Below are positions 1-9,910 of a stretch of 20,460 bases of DNA, in pieces. The number at the start of each line of letters is the position of its first letter. Within the stretch, counting starts at the first letter, position 1. Source of the stretch: JAAYCU01 sp964642815 (lineage in GTDB: Bacteria > Planctomycetota > Phycisphaerae > UBA1845 > PWPN01). The stretch spans positions 1 through 20,460 of the forward strand of contig CAZXSA010000072.1 of NCBI GenBank assembly GCA_964642815.1. Direction: 5' to 3'. Position numbers and translations under genes: made by a program. The notes below the pieces were generated by a model, which saw only the letters and a program-made list of their open reading frames with translations, did not search any database and was not told where the DNA came from.

Positions 1-72
1 CCACGTCTCCATAAGGATCACCTGTTATCACGAAACATGCTCTCAACAATCGATTCTTTAACCAATTATTTC

Positions 73-96
73 CTCCGTGTCTCCGTGCCTCCGTGG
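73..96. repeat. Three tandem copies of the octamer CTCCGTGN
   Basis: Three back-to-back octamers, CTCCGTGT, CTCCGTGC and CTCCGTGG, lie just beyond the stop codon of the isomerase gene. They differ only in the last base. The repeat sits in non-coding sequence. Similar 'ctccgtg' strings are, from general memory, frequent between genes in some planctomycete genomes, so this may be one copy of a dispersed intergenic repeat; that link is inference. Confidence 0.6.
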
Positions 97-101
97 TGAA
101 A

Positions 102-1481
102 TCACACATCCATCGGCGACTTCTCGAATCCTTTCCTTCCCATGAAATGGAAGGTCAACAACTTGCCCAGTTCCACGGCCGGCTGATCATAAGGATTGAT
201 GGCCATCAGCTTGCCCATGATGGGAATAACCGATTCGTACAGATAGATAAACTCCCCGACCGATCGTTCGTTGATCTGCGGGAAGCGAATGGTTAGGGAG
301 GGGCGCTGACTGGCCAGCAAGGCCAGCTCGGTAGCCCGTTTTTCGGCACTGAGCAGGCCGCCGAGCGTCCCTTCGTCGCTGCGCCCCAGATATTCCATCG
401 CCTCCACGCCCTCGAAGGCCATCGGAATGATGGTATCGCAATCGAATTCGCCGACTTCCAGGAAAGTAAAGACCTTGTCGTTGGGCCCCTCGCGATAGAG
501 CTGGACTTGCGAATGTTGGTCGGTGGCCCCAAGGGCCTTGACCGGCGTGGGGCCGACGCAAACCTTATCCGACGGTCGAATTTTGCCCAGACTCTCTGCC
601 CAGAGTTGACGATACCAGTCGGCCAGATCGCGAAGCTGCTGGCTGTAGGGCATCATCACATGAATCCGCTTGCTTCGCTGCATATACAGGTGGTGGATCA
701 TGGCCAGGGTGGCGGCGGGATTTTCCCGTGGATCAGGGTTGCTGACCGCCTCGTCCATGTCCGCGGCCCCGGCCAACAGGGTGTCGAGGTCGATCCCACA
801 AAACGCCGCCGACAGCAAGCCGACCGGCGATAGTACGCTGAACCGCCCGCCGACCCCGTCCGGCACCGTCAGTGATCGATAGCCTTCTCGATCGACGATC
901 TCCCGCATGGTGCCTTTGCTCGTGTCGGTGGTGACCACGAATCGTTTACGGGCTTCCTCCTCGTCCAAAGCCTTGATCAGCCGATCGCGGACGATCAAAA
1001 ACTGGGCGGAGGTCTCCGCTGTCTCGCCCGATTTACTGATGACGTTGACCAGCGTGCGGTCCCACTGGTCCTCGACGAGCTGCATCACCGCCTCGAAGTA
1101 CACCGGGTCGACGTTATCCAGAACGAACAACCTCGGCCCGCGTCGCCGAAGGTTCGGCAGCAGGTTGTATGTCAGCGGATTGAGGGCACTTTGCAGCGCG
1201 ATATTGCCCAGAGCCGATCCACCGATGCCAAGTACGATGAGATTATCCGTCGAATCACGATAGTCCTCGACAATTTGCTTGATTTCATTTAGTTGCGGTG
1301 TTTCGCGGGGCAGGTCGCGAAAGCGGTGTTGCCCCTGTTTGCGTTCCGCTTCGATTTCCTGAAGGATCTCGCAGACGCGCGGGGTCAGTTGTCCTAATTG
1401 TTCCTCGGTCAGGCCGTGATCGCCCAGCCGCTCGTCCCGCACGTACCGCGTGTCCAACTGTAACGATATTTTGCCATTCAT
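102..1481 (-). CDS. pgi: Glucose-6-phosphate isomerase
   Basis: Interconverts glucose 6-phosphate and fructose 6-phosphate in cytoplasmic glycolysis and gluconeogenesis. The protein is 459 residues, fitting the short bacterial form. Seen in sequence: GIGGSALG near 85-92, the phosphosugar-binding loop SKSGET at 149-154, family signature 1 GGRFSVLSPVG at 211-221, WAESLGK with the likely catalytic Glu at 296, DQHSQ at 321-325 carrying the expected active-site His, and signature 2 around DQPAVELGK with Lys440. The frame extends 32 codons further upstream, but I chose the ATG at 1481 because GGGAG sits 8 bases before it and the longer form would run into the helicase gene. It begins 4 bases after the helicase stop, so the two genes are probably co-transcribed. 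No clear terminator is visible downstream. Confidence 0.96.
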   Translation of the reverse strand: MNGKISLQLDTRYVRDERLGDHGLTEEQLGQLTPRVCEILQEIEAERKQGQHRFRDLPRETPQLNEIKQIVEDYRDSTDNLIVLGIGGSALGNIALQSALNPLTYNLLPNLRRRGPRLFVLDNVDPVYFEAVMQLVEDQWDRTLVNVISKSGETAETSAQFLIVRDRLIKALDEEEARKRFVVTTDTSKGTMREIVDREGYRSLTVPDGVGGRFSVLSPVGLLSAAFCGIDLDTLLAGAADMDEAVSNPDPRENPAATLAMIHHLYMQRSKRIHVMMPYSQQLRDLADWYRQLWAESLGKIRPSDKVCVGPTPVKALGATDQHSQVQLYREGPNDKVFTFLEVGEFDCDTIIPMAFEGVEAMEYLGRSDEGTLGGLLSAEKRATELALLASQRPSLTIRFPQINERSVGEFIYLYESVIPIMGKLMAINPYDQPAVELGKLLTFHFMGRKGFEKSPMDV

Positions 1482-1485
1482 AAAA

Positions 1486-3651
<2,166 letters not shown>

Positions 3652-3747
3652 CGCACTCCTCAAAAATGCCTTGTATACCCGCACGAGCGGGGAAAATCGA
3701 GAGGGGGGCTTGCCTTACGAGCCTCTCGGCCGTTACCCTTGGTCGTC

Positions 3748-4131
3748 ATGAAAATCATTGCCCAGGGTATCGATTTGATCGAGTGCCAGCGTATCCGCGA
3801 AATCTGGCAACGGCACGGGGATATGCTCACTAATCGGTTGCTGACCGAGGCGGAGATGGCCTACGTTCAGCGGCATCGGGATGCCGTCCCCCGCCTGGCC
3901 GGCCGTTTCGCCGCCAAGGAGGCAATTCTCAAGGTTCTGGGTACGGGATGGCGAGGCCGCATTACCTGGCGGGATATGGAAATCCTGAACGAGGACCATG
4001 GCCGCCCCTTCGTGAGACTCTCCGGTGAATGTCAACGGGTGGCCGAGCAACTGGGCATCACCGAAATCCTCATTTCCATTACCCATACGGAAAATTACGC
4101 CGCCGCCGTCGCGACCGGCGTCGGCGAATGA
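3748..4131 (+). CDS. acpS: Holo-[acyl-carrier-protein] synthase
   Basis: Transfers 4'-phosphopantetheine from coenzyme A to the serine of apo-ACP, activating it for fatty acid synthesis in the cytoplasm. The protein is 127 residues, the usual length for the small AcpS family. The first motif GIDLIE (7-12) carries the Mg-binding Asp9, and the second, FAAKEAILKVLGTG (54-67), carries Glu58 and Lys57. The C-terminal strand ISITHTENYAAA is also typical. The first ATG at 3748 gives the canonical MKI...GID start. A TTG three codons earlier is possible but less likely. No convincing Shine-Dalgarno is visible, which is unusual in this window. It is divergent from the helicase gene, with only a 96-base gap containing two short hairpins. 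Confidence 0.96.
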   Translation: MKIIAQGIDLIECQRIREIWQRHGDMLTNRLLTEAEMAYVQRHRDAVPRLAGRFAAKEAILKVLGTGWRGRITWRDMEILNEDHGRPFVRLSGECQRVAEQLGITEILISITHTENYAAAVATGVGE

Positions 4132-4438
4132 CTTGGAAACGGAACACTTCTTCGCGAGTCGGTTTTTCGTCACGCTTAACGACACCCATCTTTTCCAAGC
4201 CCTGGCGAACATGAAGCTTCCCGCGAGCTGGAAACCGCTTCTTTTTGAAGGAATTTGAAACCAACCTCGATAATCATGCTGAAAATTGTCCCAGGTAATT
4301 GGAATCGTGAAGAAAGACGCATCAAGATCGGAAAAGGCTGGATTAGGCCCAAATTGAAAAGCACCTTTTAGCCGATAATCACTTTGCAAGCATTCGTTTT
4401 GACCCGAATGGACAGGCTCGTTAATGAGGAAAGGTTTT
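4132..4438. other. Non-coding gap between acpS and the OmpA-like lipoprotein gene
   Basis: About 300 bases without a convincing gene. Short frames on both strands lack protein-like composition and ribosome binding sites. The clearest promoter-like element is TTGAAA at 4354-4359 with TAATCA 16 bases later, which has a good -35 but a poor -10. A TTGACC/TAATGA pair at 4399-4427 has perfect 17-base spacing but overlaps the translation start region, so I do not rely on it. No hairpin terminator for acpS was found. Confidence 0.4.
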
Positions 4439-5002
4439 ATGACGCGGAAAAACGGCTTATCAGTATTGACTGGCCCCCTTGTCGGGGGATTTCTTGTCTT
4501 GACGTTGATGCTTATGACGGGTTGTCCTAATCCCCCCGTTGGCAGAACCAATGCGCCACCCCAGGGGGCAAGTACCACCCGTCCCAGTATCGCCGACAAT
4601 TACGAACCGATGGTGGACAACGCTTTGCTGGAAGAGATGTCCATGAGTTCCGTGCATTTTGTCCCTCACCGGAGCGAGTTGAATTCCCTCGGTGCCCGGC
4701 GATTGAATCGCTATGTGCCTATCTTGAAAACCTATGGAGGTGACCTCTGGTACGACGGTCCGCCGGAGGACGAGGATTTGGTTGACGCACGCATTGAACA
4801 AATCAAAAAATATTTAATTGCCCAAGGTTTGGATTCAGACCGATTCGAGGCCAAGGAAGGGTTGACCGGTGGTAGGGGTATGCCCGCGGAGAATGTGCAA
4901 CTGATCAATAAACAGACTTCGTTTGGTGGTGGCTTGTCCGTGTTGCCCATGCTATCGCCTGGCAGTGCATATAAGCCGGGAGGCCGGGCGGGCAACAACT
5001 AG
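4439..5002 (+). CDS. Lipoprotein with a degenerate OmpA-like domain
   Basis: A predicted envelope lipoprotein of 187 residues. The N-terminus has a basic start, a hydrophobic stretch (about 8-27) and a lipobox-like LMTGC with Cys29. The middle (about 70-150) matches the OmpA C-terminal peptidoglycan-binding pattern loosely: a 'VHFVPHRSELNSLG' opening strand, a helix, then 'DLVDARIEQIKKYLIAQGLDSDRF', which resembles the family's helix-plus-strand ending. The usual GHTD motif and the conserved Asp/Arg pair are not clear, so peptidoglycan binding is uncertain. I chose the ATG at 4439 over 4424 because AGGAAAGG lies just upstream and the signal peptide then has a normal length. It is followed 85 bases later by a TPR lipoprotein on the same strand, and the two probably form one transcription unit. 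Confidence 0.7.
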   Translation: MTRKNGLSVLTGPLVGGFLVLTLMLMTGCPNPPVGRTNAPPQGASTTRPSIADNYEPMVDNALLEEMSMSSVHFVPHRSELNSLGARRLNRYVPILKTYGGDLWYDGPPEDEDLVDARIEQIKKYLIAQGLDSDRFEAKEGLTGGRGMPAENVQLINKQTSFGGGLSVLPMLSPGSAYKPGGRAGNN

Positions 5003-5087
5003 GATCGTGACGATGTAGCGGGGCGCGGCAGGAAATTGTTGTCGACGCCGGCGGAGCCGGTTTGGTGTATCACCAGGAGTAGTACTC

Positions 5088-6107
5088 ATGAACGCATGGA
5101 GGCGTTGCCTAAATGGCCTGCTTGGGATTTTCCTAGGGGCAAGCCTATTGTCCGGATGCCAATCGCCGGAAAACAAGCAAGTCGACGGTGTTTGGGGTCA
5201 GGGGAAAAAGACAAAGGCGGATCTTCCCAGCGGTAAGTTGCCGGAGCTGAAAAATCTCAACATCCCCGAGGAGGGTGAAAGGCGTATCGAGCCAGAAACC
5301 TACTTGGCCGCCGCTCGTTTGCATGAAAGTCTCGGGAATAATGTCGAGGCGGTTGAACAATACCAGAAAGCCATTAACCAAAAAGCCAACTATACCGAGG
5401 CGTTAAACGGCTTGGCTAACCTGCATGTCCGCATGGGGCGATTCCAGGAGGCGGAAGAGGCGTACGGTCGTGCGATCAATTCGGCCGCGGACAAGGCTTA
5501 CCTGTGGAACAATCGGGCATTTTGTTATCTCATGCAACGGCGCTGGTCCGAGGCGGAAGCTGATTTGCGTTATGCCCTGGAAATTTGTCCGGATTTCGGC
5601 AGAGCCCGGATCAATTACGCGATGGTTTTGGCTCAACAGGATCGTTTCGACGAGGCTTTCACGCAATTCCGAATGGTGTTGCCGGAGGCGAATGCTCACT
5701 ACAACATCGGCCTGATGTATCAATCCCGACGTAAGCCGACCGAAGCCGCCGAGGCGTACCGTCAGGCCTTGGCGCTTAATCCGCAACTGGTGGCGGCCCA
5801 GAAGCGATTGGAGAAACTTTCGGAAGCCGCCACCGCTTATCCAACGAATGAGCAAGACCTGGCTTCCCCTCTGCCTATGCAGATGACGACGGTAAACGAG
5901 CAAGCCACGACCCGACCGGCCATGGAAAACGCGGAAAATACCATCGATAAGCAAGGCGCATCGTCTAGCGGAGATCATCCCTCGTTATCATCGAGCGGTT
6001 CGGCGCCCGTGGAGTTGTATGTACCGGCGAAAAAGACCGCTTCTTCGATACACTCCGAGGATTTGTTTCCATCCTGGTCGACGTGGCTCATCCAGGCGGA
6101 TGAATAA
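5088..6107 (+). CDS. TPR-repeat lipoprotein
   Basis: A 339-residue predicted lipoprotein: signal peptide with lipobox LLSGC (Cys24), then a Lys/Gly/Pro-rich stretch. Next come about five tetratricopeptide repeats from roughly 70 to 245, recognisable by recurrent A..L...G...EA...Y..A....P units such as 'GLANLHVRMGRFQEAEEAYGRAI' split across helices. The last ~95 residues are low complexity, rich in Ser, Thr and Ala, and probably disordered. The ATG at 5088 has AGGAG upstream. TPR lipoproteins are scaffolds for protein complexes; TadD-like and PilF-like pilus factors are examples, but there is no pilus gene in this window, so the partner is unknown. The OmpA-like lipoprotein directly upstream is the obvious candidate. 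Confidence 0.85.
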   Translation: MNAWRRCLNGLLGIFLGASLLSGCQSPENKQVDGVWGQGKKTKADLPSGKLPELKNLNIPEEGERRIEPETYLAAARLHESLGNNVEAVEQYQKAINQKANYTEALNGLANLHVRMGRFQEAEEAYGRAINSAADKAYLWNNRAFCYLMQRRWSEAEADLRYALEICPDFGRARINYAMVLAQQDRFDEAFTQFRMVLPEANAHYNIGLMYQSRRKPTEAAEAYRQALALNPQLVAAQKRLEKLSEAATAYPTNEQDLASPLPMQMTTVNEQATTRPAMENAENTIDKQGASSSGDHPSLSSSGSAPVELYVPAKKTASSIHSEDLFPSWSTWLIQADE

Positions 6108-6144
6108 ATTTACTTGAAACATGCGTTCCAGACGTTTGGCGACA

Positions 6145-6537
6145 TCATATCTCGTTGGGTTGCGTGTTCGCTTTTTCGGATTGGTTGCTTCGTAGAACCT
6201 CGACTTTTTTCGCGACGTAGCGGGGTTGTCCCTCGTGTTTTTCAATCAATACGTCGACCCTCACCAGATCGTTCACTAACACATCCTCCGGGCGGGCGGT
6301 TTTTCCATCGATGAAAATCTCGGCATTCGGATCGAGATACCCCTCGAGCGTTCTCTCTTGATGCGCCTTTTGATCGTACAAAGACAAGGTGACCAGACCG
6401 CTTTTTTTATCGATCGAGACAATCGTGCCTTCCACCGGTTTATAACGGGGCTTATCGGCATCCTTGCTGCATCCAGCAGTCAGGAAAACAAGTACGGCCA
6501 CCCACCCTGAAACGATCTTGAATGATTTGCAGGTCAT
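6145..6537 (-). CDS. Small lipoprotein, putative beta-barrel (DUF5666-like) domain
   Basis: A 130-residue predicted lipoprotein. The signal peptide carries lipobox LTAGC with Cys23. The rest reads as a small all-beta domain: 'VEGTIVSIDKKSGLVTLSL', a charged turn, 'LDPNAEIFIDGK', then 'LVNDLVRVDV...YVAKKVEVL'. This pattern of strands with a 'tIvsId...g.vtl' opening recalls DUF5666-type and other OB-like secreted domains; that assignment is from memory of the pattern and is weak. The frame stays open 35 codons further upstream, but the ATG at 6537 has GGAG eight bases before it and starts the signal peptide. It converges on the TPR lipoprotein gene with 37 bases between stops. Function is unknown. 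Confidence 0.75.
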   Translation of the reverse strand: MTCKSFKIVSGWVAVLVFLTAGCSKDADKPRYKPVEGTIVSIDKKSGLVTLSLYDQKAHQERTLEGYLDPNAEIFIDGKTARPEDVLVNDLVRVDVLIEKHEGQPRYVAKKVEVLRSNQSEKANTQPNEI

Positions 6538-6949
6538 GATTCGAGCTCCAGATTTCCCAATAAAACCCACGAAAACGCCCTCGATTTTCTTTTGCCGACG
6601 GCATCGTTGGGCATAGTATGCCTTGCTCACGATCGAATTCATCGAAGGTCAATCTATGCCGATTATTGGGCAAAAGCAAATAATCATTGGTCCGAATGGG
6701 CGGTCATGGGGGCAAACAGGATGCTGATTGAGATACTTATGCTTCTTTAGAAGACTATTTTTTGTAAAACGGGGAATAACGGACTGTAAATCCACAAAAT
6801 GTTGGACATGGGGCGCCAACCAATCAATTACCGGGGGGCTCCGAGAGAAAACTATCATGTTAATAAAAAATTAGGTGTTTCGTAAGTCGATCAATCACAA
6901 TGCGTTATGAAAATGATAATTTTTTTAACAAAAACAAGCCGAAAACAGA
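6538..6949. other. AT-rich non-coding region between divergent genes
   Basis: About 400 bases without a supportable gene, between the small lipoprotein (minus) and the nrdJ promoter (plus). It becomes strongly AT-rich after about 6840. A 13-base palindrome, GGCATA-g-TATGCC, lies at 6610-6622 upstream of the lipoprotein gene and could be an operator, but nothing else supports that. Short open frames here have no protein-like character. Confidence 0.4.
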
Positions 6950-6978
6950 TTGACAGGACCAATATCTTGATGTATTAA
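6950..6978 (+). promoter_or_regulatory. Predicted sigma-70 promoter of nrdJ
   Basis: A consensus -35 box TTGACA at 6950-6955 and a -10 box TATTAA at 6973-6978 are separated by exactly 17 bases in AT-rich sequence. Transcription would start near 6985, giving a leader of about 180 bases before nrdJ. This is the best promoter match I found in the window. Confidence 0.7.
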
Positions 6979-6982
6979 ACTG

Positions 6983-7006
6983 TTGCCCTCTATATATGGG
7001 GGGCAA
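6983..7006. promoter_or_regulatory. Palindrome at the predicted nrdJ transcription start (candidate operator)
   Basis: TTGCCC at 6983-6988 and GGGCAA at 7001-7006 form an inverted repeat with a TATATAT core between them, directly on the predicted start site. NrdR boxes are about 16 bases with a TATATA-like centre and control ribonucleotide reductase genes. This site has such a centre but not the flanking ACAC/GTGT arms, so an NrdR link is only a guess. Confidence 0.4.
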
Positions 7007-7053
7007 GTCACGTTTCTGGACCTCTCTATAATAGGGATAGGTCACAGGGGTAA

Positions 7054-7070
7054 GCGCCTTTTTATGGCGC
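7054..7070 (+). other. Hairpin in the nrdJ leader
   Basis: GCGCC at 7054-7058 and GGCGC at 7066-7070 form a 5-bp GC-rich stem with a TTTTTAT loop, about 100 bases before the nrdJ start. It is not followed by a clean T run, so it is not a typical terminator. Its role is unknown. Confidence 0.4.
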
Positions 7071-7167
7071 GTGGTTTTGTTGCGCTTGTTTGAAATATTA
7101 AATTAATGGCTTAACTTGCTTTAATCTGCTTTGTCAAGCAGTTTGATCTATAAAAAAGGAGCTTTTC

Positions 7168-9882
7168 ATGTCGGCTGGCGTCAAGGATCGACACGGCGAG
7201 GGGATGAGAGAGGTTTCCTGGGGATTCCGCACGGATGGCGGTAATCCACCGGGGCTTTCGGAGAACGCTCTTAAGGTACTCAAGGCCAGATACCTGAAAA
7301 AGAACGAAGACGGGCAGGTAATCGAGGATCCCGAATCGCTTTTCAGGCGGGTGGCTCGGACCATCGCGCAAATCGAGCTGCAACATAATGCCACCGATGA
7401 GCAGCGGGACGATTGGGAGGAGCGGTTTTATCATCTCATGATCTCCGGTCGATTCATGCCCAACAGCCCGACGCTCATGAACGCTGGACGCGAAATGGGC
7501 ATGTTAAGTGCTTGTTTCGTGCTCCCGGTACGCGACAGTATCAACGATATTTTCGAGTCGATCCGACATACCGCGTTGATCCAGAAAGCCGGCGGGGGGA
7601 CGGGTTTTGCCTTTGACGAACTGCGCCCCACCGGTGATTACATAAAAAGCTCCGGCGGAACCACGTCGGGGCCAATCAGCTTCTGGCGGGCTTTCAGCGA
7701 GGCGACCAACGCTATTCAGCAGGGAGCTTTCCGTCGAGGCGCCAATATGGGGATGATGTATGTCCACCACCCGGACATTCTCAAGTTTCTCCATGCCAAG
7801 CAGGATTTGTCGCAATTCAACAATTACAACATATCCGTCAAGATGACCGACGAGTGGATGAACGAATTCAAGGATGCGCCCCAATCAGCACACGTGGCTC
7901 GCAATCCTCGAAACGGGCAGGAATACGTTCTCCCGCGTAACTTAGCCATCTGGGAGTACGATGTACGCACGCTGATCCCGGTGCGGCGCGAGGACGACGG
8001 TGGATTGCGAGTGATGGGCGCCGATCCCGAATCCACGGTCGAGAATTACGGAATTCGTGGCTTGTCGGCGGATGTAGAGATTTATACGAAGCAGGATATC
8101 TGGGACATTATTGTCAATAACGCTCACCGCACGGGCGAGCCGGGCGTGGTCTTTATCGATCACATCAACGCCCATAACCCTACGCCACACCTCGGGCGCA
8201 TGGAAGCGACCAATCCCTGCGGGGAACAGCCGCTGTTGCCATACGAGGCCTGTAACCTGGGAAGTATTAACCTGGGTTATTTCGTGAGCAATACGGGAGA
8301 ATCCGAGCATCGCGTGGACTGGCCGGCGCTTCGCGAAACCATTCATGAGGCGGTCCGTTTCCTGGACAATGTGATCGAAGCCAATAATTATCCATTGCCC
8401 GAAATTGATCGAATGTGCAAGGGCAATCGCAAGATCGGGCTGGGGGTGATGGGGTTCGCCGACGCCTTGTTCAAACTGGGTGTCCCGTATTCGTCGGACG
8501 AGGGCATTGCCTGGGGCGAGCGGTTCATGAAGTTTGTCAACGACGAGGCGCATCATTGCAGCGAGCAATTGGCTCGGGAACGTGGTTGCTTCCCGAACTG
8601 GGCGGGCAGTGTCTGGGATACCCGATACCATCGTCCAATGCGCAACGCGGCCTGTACCACGGTAGCGCCCACCGGGACCATCAGTATCATCGCCGGATGC
8701 TCATGCGGAATCGAGCCGATGTTCAGTCTCGTTTTCTACCGTAACGTGCTCAAGGGTAAGAACGAAGCCAACAAACCCTTGATCGAGGTTAATTCCGTTT
8801 TCGAGCAAGTGGCTCGGGACGAAGGCATTTACAGCGAGGGGCTCATGGAAAGGATCGCCAAGGAGGGCACCCTCGCTGGCCTTGAAGAAGTCCCCGAACC
8901 CGTCAAGCAGGTCTTTGTCTGTGCCCACGACATCACTCCGGAGTGGCACATAAACATGCAGGCCGCGTTCCAGCGGCATTGCGATTCCTCGATCTCCAAG
9001 ACCATCAATTTTCCGCATTCCGCCACGCGGGAAGATGTGGATAAGATTTACCGGATGGCCTACGAATCAGGCTGCAAGGGTGTCACCGTCTACCGCGACG
9101 GTTGCCGGTCTGAACAACCCATGGCCCTGAAAAAAACGGAGCAGAAGAACTCAGAGGCCTCGTCCGCCGCGCCCGCGAACGACACGAAGGCCGGTATTCG
9201 GACCATCGAGATGCTGGAACCGAAGGATATTCCGGAAATAGTCAGTGGCTTGCGTTTGCGGCAAATGACGCCGTTCGGCAACATGCACGTGAAGATCACC
9301 GTCGATCCCAAAAGCGAGCGCGAGTTGGAAGTATTCGCGCAATTGGGCAAGGGCGGAGACATCGCCAACAGCGATTTGGAGGCCATCTGCCGGATGATTT
9401 CATTGTGGCTAAGGTCCGGGGGATCCTTGCGACACGTGATTCAGCAATTGAAGGATATCGGTTCCAGCCTTCAGGTTCCCACCCGCGACGGAAAAATCAT
9501 GAGTCTGGGGGACGGCTTGGCCCGAGCCCTGCAGAAATATATGCGGGCGAAGGAACTCTTCGGTCTACGGGATCTTCTTCTTGGTGAATGTGATTTGTCG
9601 GAATTGTCTCGACCCGTTACCTCAAGGCCCGGGAATGGGCATCGAAGCGGAAATGGTAACGGAAACGGAAAAAAGGATGGGCAGGTTCAGGAAGTGCGCC
9701 GCGGCAGGGAAGCCGGAAATGGAACTGCCCAGGCGCCTGCGTTCGATGGGAACGCAGGCGCCACTTTAAGTGGCTTGGGTGGCCGAATTGATTTCAAGGT
9801 TAAATGCCCCAACTGTGGAGAAGGTCTGGCTTTCGTGGAAGGCTGTAGTAAATGTTACGGATGTGGTTGGGCACAGTGCTGA
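7168..9882 (+). CDS. nrdJ: Adenosylcobalamin-dependent (class II) ribonucleoside-diphosphate reductase
   Basis: Reduces ribonucleotides to deoxyribonucleotides for DNA synthesis using coenzyme B12, independent of oxygen. The protein is 904 residues. The active site can be read by analogy with Thermotoga NrdJ: redox Cys116 in 'MLSACFVLP', then 'NPCGEQPLLPYEACNLGSINL' with Asn349, thiyl-radical Cys351, Glu353 and the second redox Cys362. 'APTGTIS' follows near 501. After about 650 comes a linker, then a TSCPD-type domain (about 690-790). A Gly/Asn-rich low-complexity stretch follows, and the tail 'CPNCGEGLAFVEGCSKCYGCGWAQC' would carry the shuttling thiols or a zinc site. The ATG at 7168 has AAGGAG upstream. 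The gene stands alone with its own promoter. Its last 150 bases hold several strong inverted repeats. No cobalamin riboswitch was recognised in the leader. Confidence 0.96.
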   Translation: MSAGVKDRHGEGMREVSWGFRTDGGNPPGLSENALKVLKARYLKKNEDGQVIEDPESLFRRVARTIAQIELQHNATDEQRDDWEERFYHLMISGRFMPNSPTLMNAGREMGMLSACFVLPVRDSINDIFESIRHTALIQKAGGGTGFAFDELRPTGDYIKSSGGTTSGPISFWRAFSEATNAIQQGAFRRGANMGMMYVHHPDILKFLHAKQDLSQFNNYNISVKMTDEWMNEFKDAPQSAHVARNPRNGQEYVLPRNLAIWEYDVRTLIPVRREDDGGLRVMGADPESTVENYGIRGLSADVEIYTKQDIWDIIVNNAHRTGEPGVVFIDHINAHNPTPHLGRMEATNPCGEQPLLPYEACNLGSINLGYFVSNTGESEHRVDWPALRETIHEAVRFLDNVIEANNYPLPEIDRMCKGNRKIGLGVMGFADALFKLGVPYSSDEGIAWGERFMKFVNDEAHHCSEQLARERGCFPNWAGSVWDTRYHRPMRNAACTTVAPTGTISIIAGCSCGIEPMFSLVFYRNVLKGKNEANKPLIEVNSVFEQVARDEGIYSEGLMERIAKEGTLAGLEEVPEPVKQVFVCAHDITPEWHINMQAAFQRHCDSSISKTINFPHSATREDVDKIYRMAYESGCKGVTVYRDGCRSEQPMALKKTEQKNSEASSAAPANDTKAGIRTIEMLEPKDIPEIVSGLRLRQMTPFGNMHVKITVDPKSERELEVFAQLGKGGDIANSDLEAICRMISLWLRSGGSLRHVIQQLKDIGSSLQVPTRDGKIMSLGDGLARALQKYMRAKELFGLRDLLLGECDLSELSRPVTSRPGNGHRSGNGNGNGKKDGQVQEVRRGREAGNGTAQAPAFDGNAGATLSGLGGRIDFKVKCPNCGEGLAFVEGCSKCYGCGWAQC
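9732..9773. repeat. Two adjacent inverted repeats inside the nrdJ linker
   Basis: A perfect 13-bp inverted repeat (arms 9732-9744 and 9750-9762, loop GATGG) is followed directly by a 6-bp one (CCACTT 9761-9766 and AAGTGG 9768-9773). Both are in frame within the low-complexity linker before the cysteine-rich tail. In mRNA the first would be a very stable GC-rich hairpin. Confidence 0.85.
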
Positions 9883-9910
9883 CGTAACATTGCGCTGAAG
9901 ACCACTGCCC
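9851..9910 (+). other. Inverted repeats spanning the nrdJ stop codon, possible terminator
   Basis: AATGTTACG (9851-9859) and CGTAACATT (9883-9891) form a perfect 9-bp stem enclosing the end of nrdJ and its TGA. A competing stem pairs GGGCA..GTG (9869-9878) with CACTGCCC (9903-9910), followed by CTTTTGAGTTTT. The second resembles a weak intrinsic terminator. The two structures overlap and could not form together. Confidence 0.45.

Noticed and set aside
4399..4427. TTGACC-17-TAATGA promoter before the OmpA-like lipoprotein
   Set aside because: The -10 overlaps the translation start area, leaving almost no leader for the visible ribosome binding site.
3733..4599. 288-codon frame on the minus strand across acpS
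   Set aside because: It is antisense to a certain gene, has no ribosome binding site and no family-like features.
5403..5978. 191-codon minus-strand frame inside the TPR gene
   Set aside because: Arg-rich antisense composition and no ribosome binding site.
6979..7167. Cobalamin riboswitch in the leader of a B12-dependent enzyme
   Set aside because: No B12-box-like sequence and the leader is too short for the full aptamer.
7942..8631. 229-codon minus-strand frame inside nrdJ
   Set aside because: Shadow of the reductase gene with no independent support.
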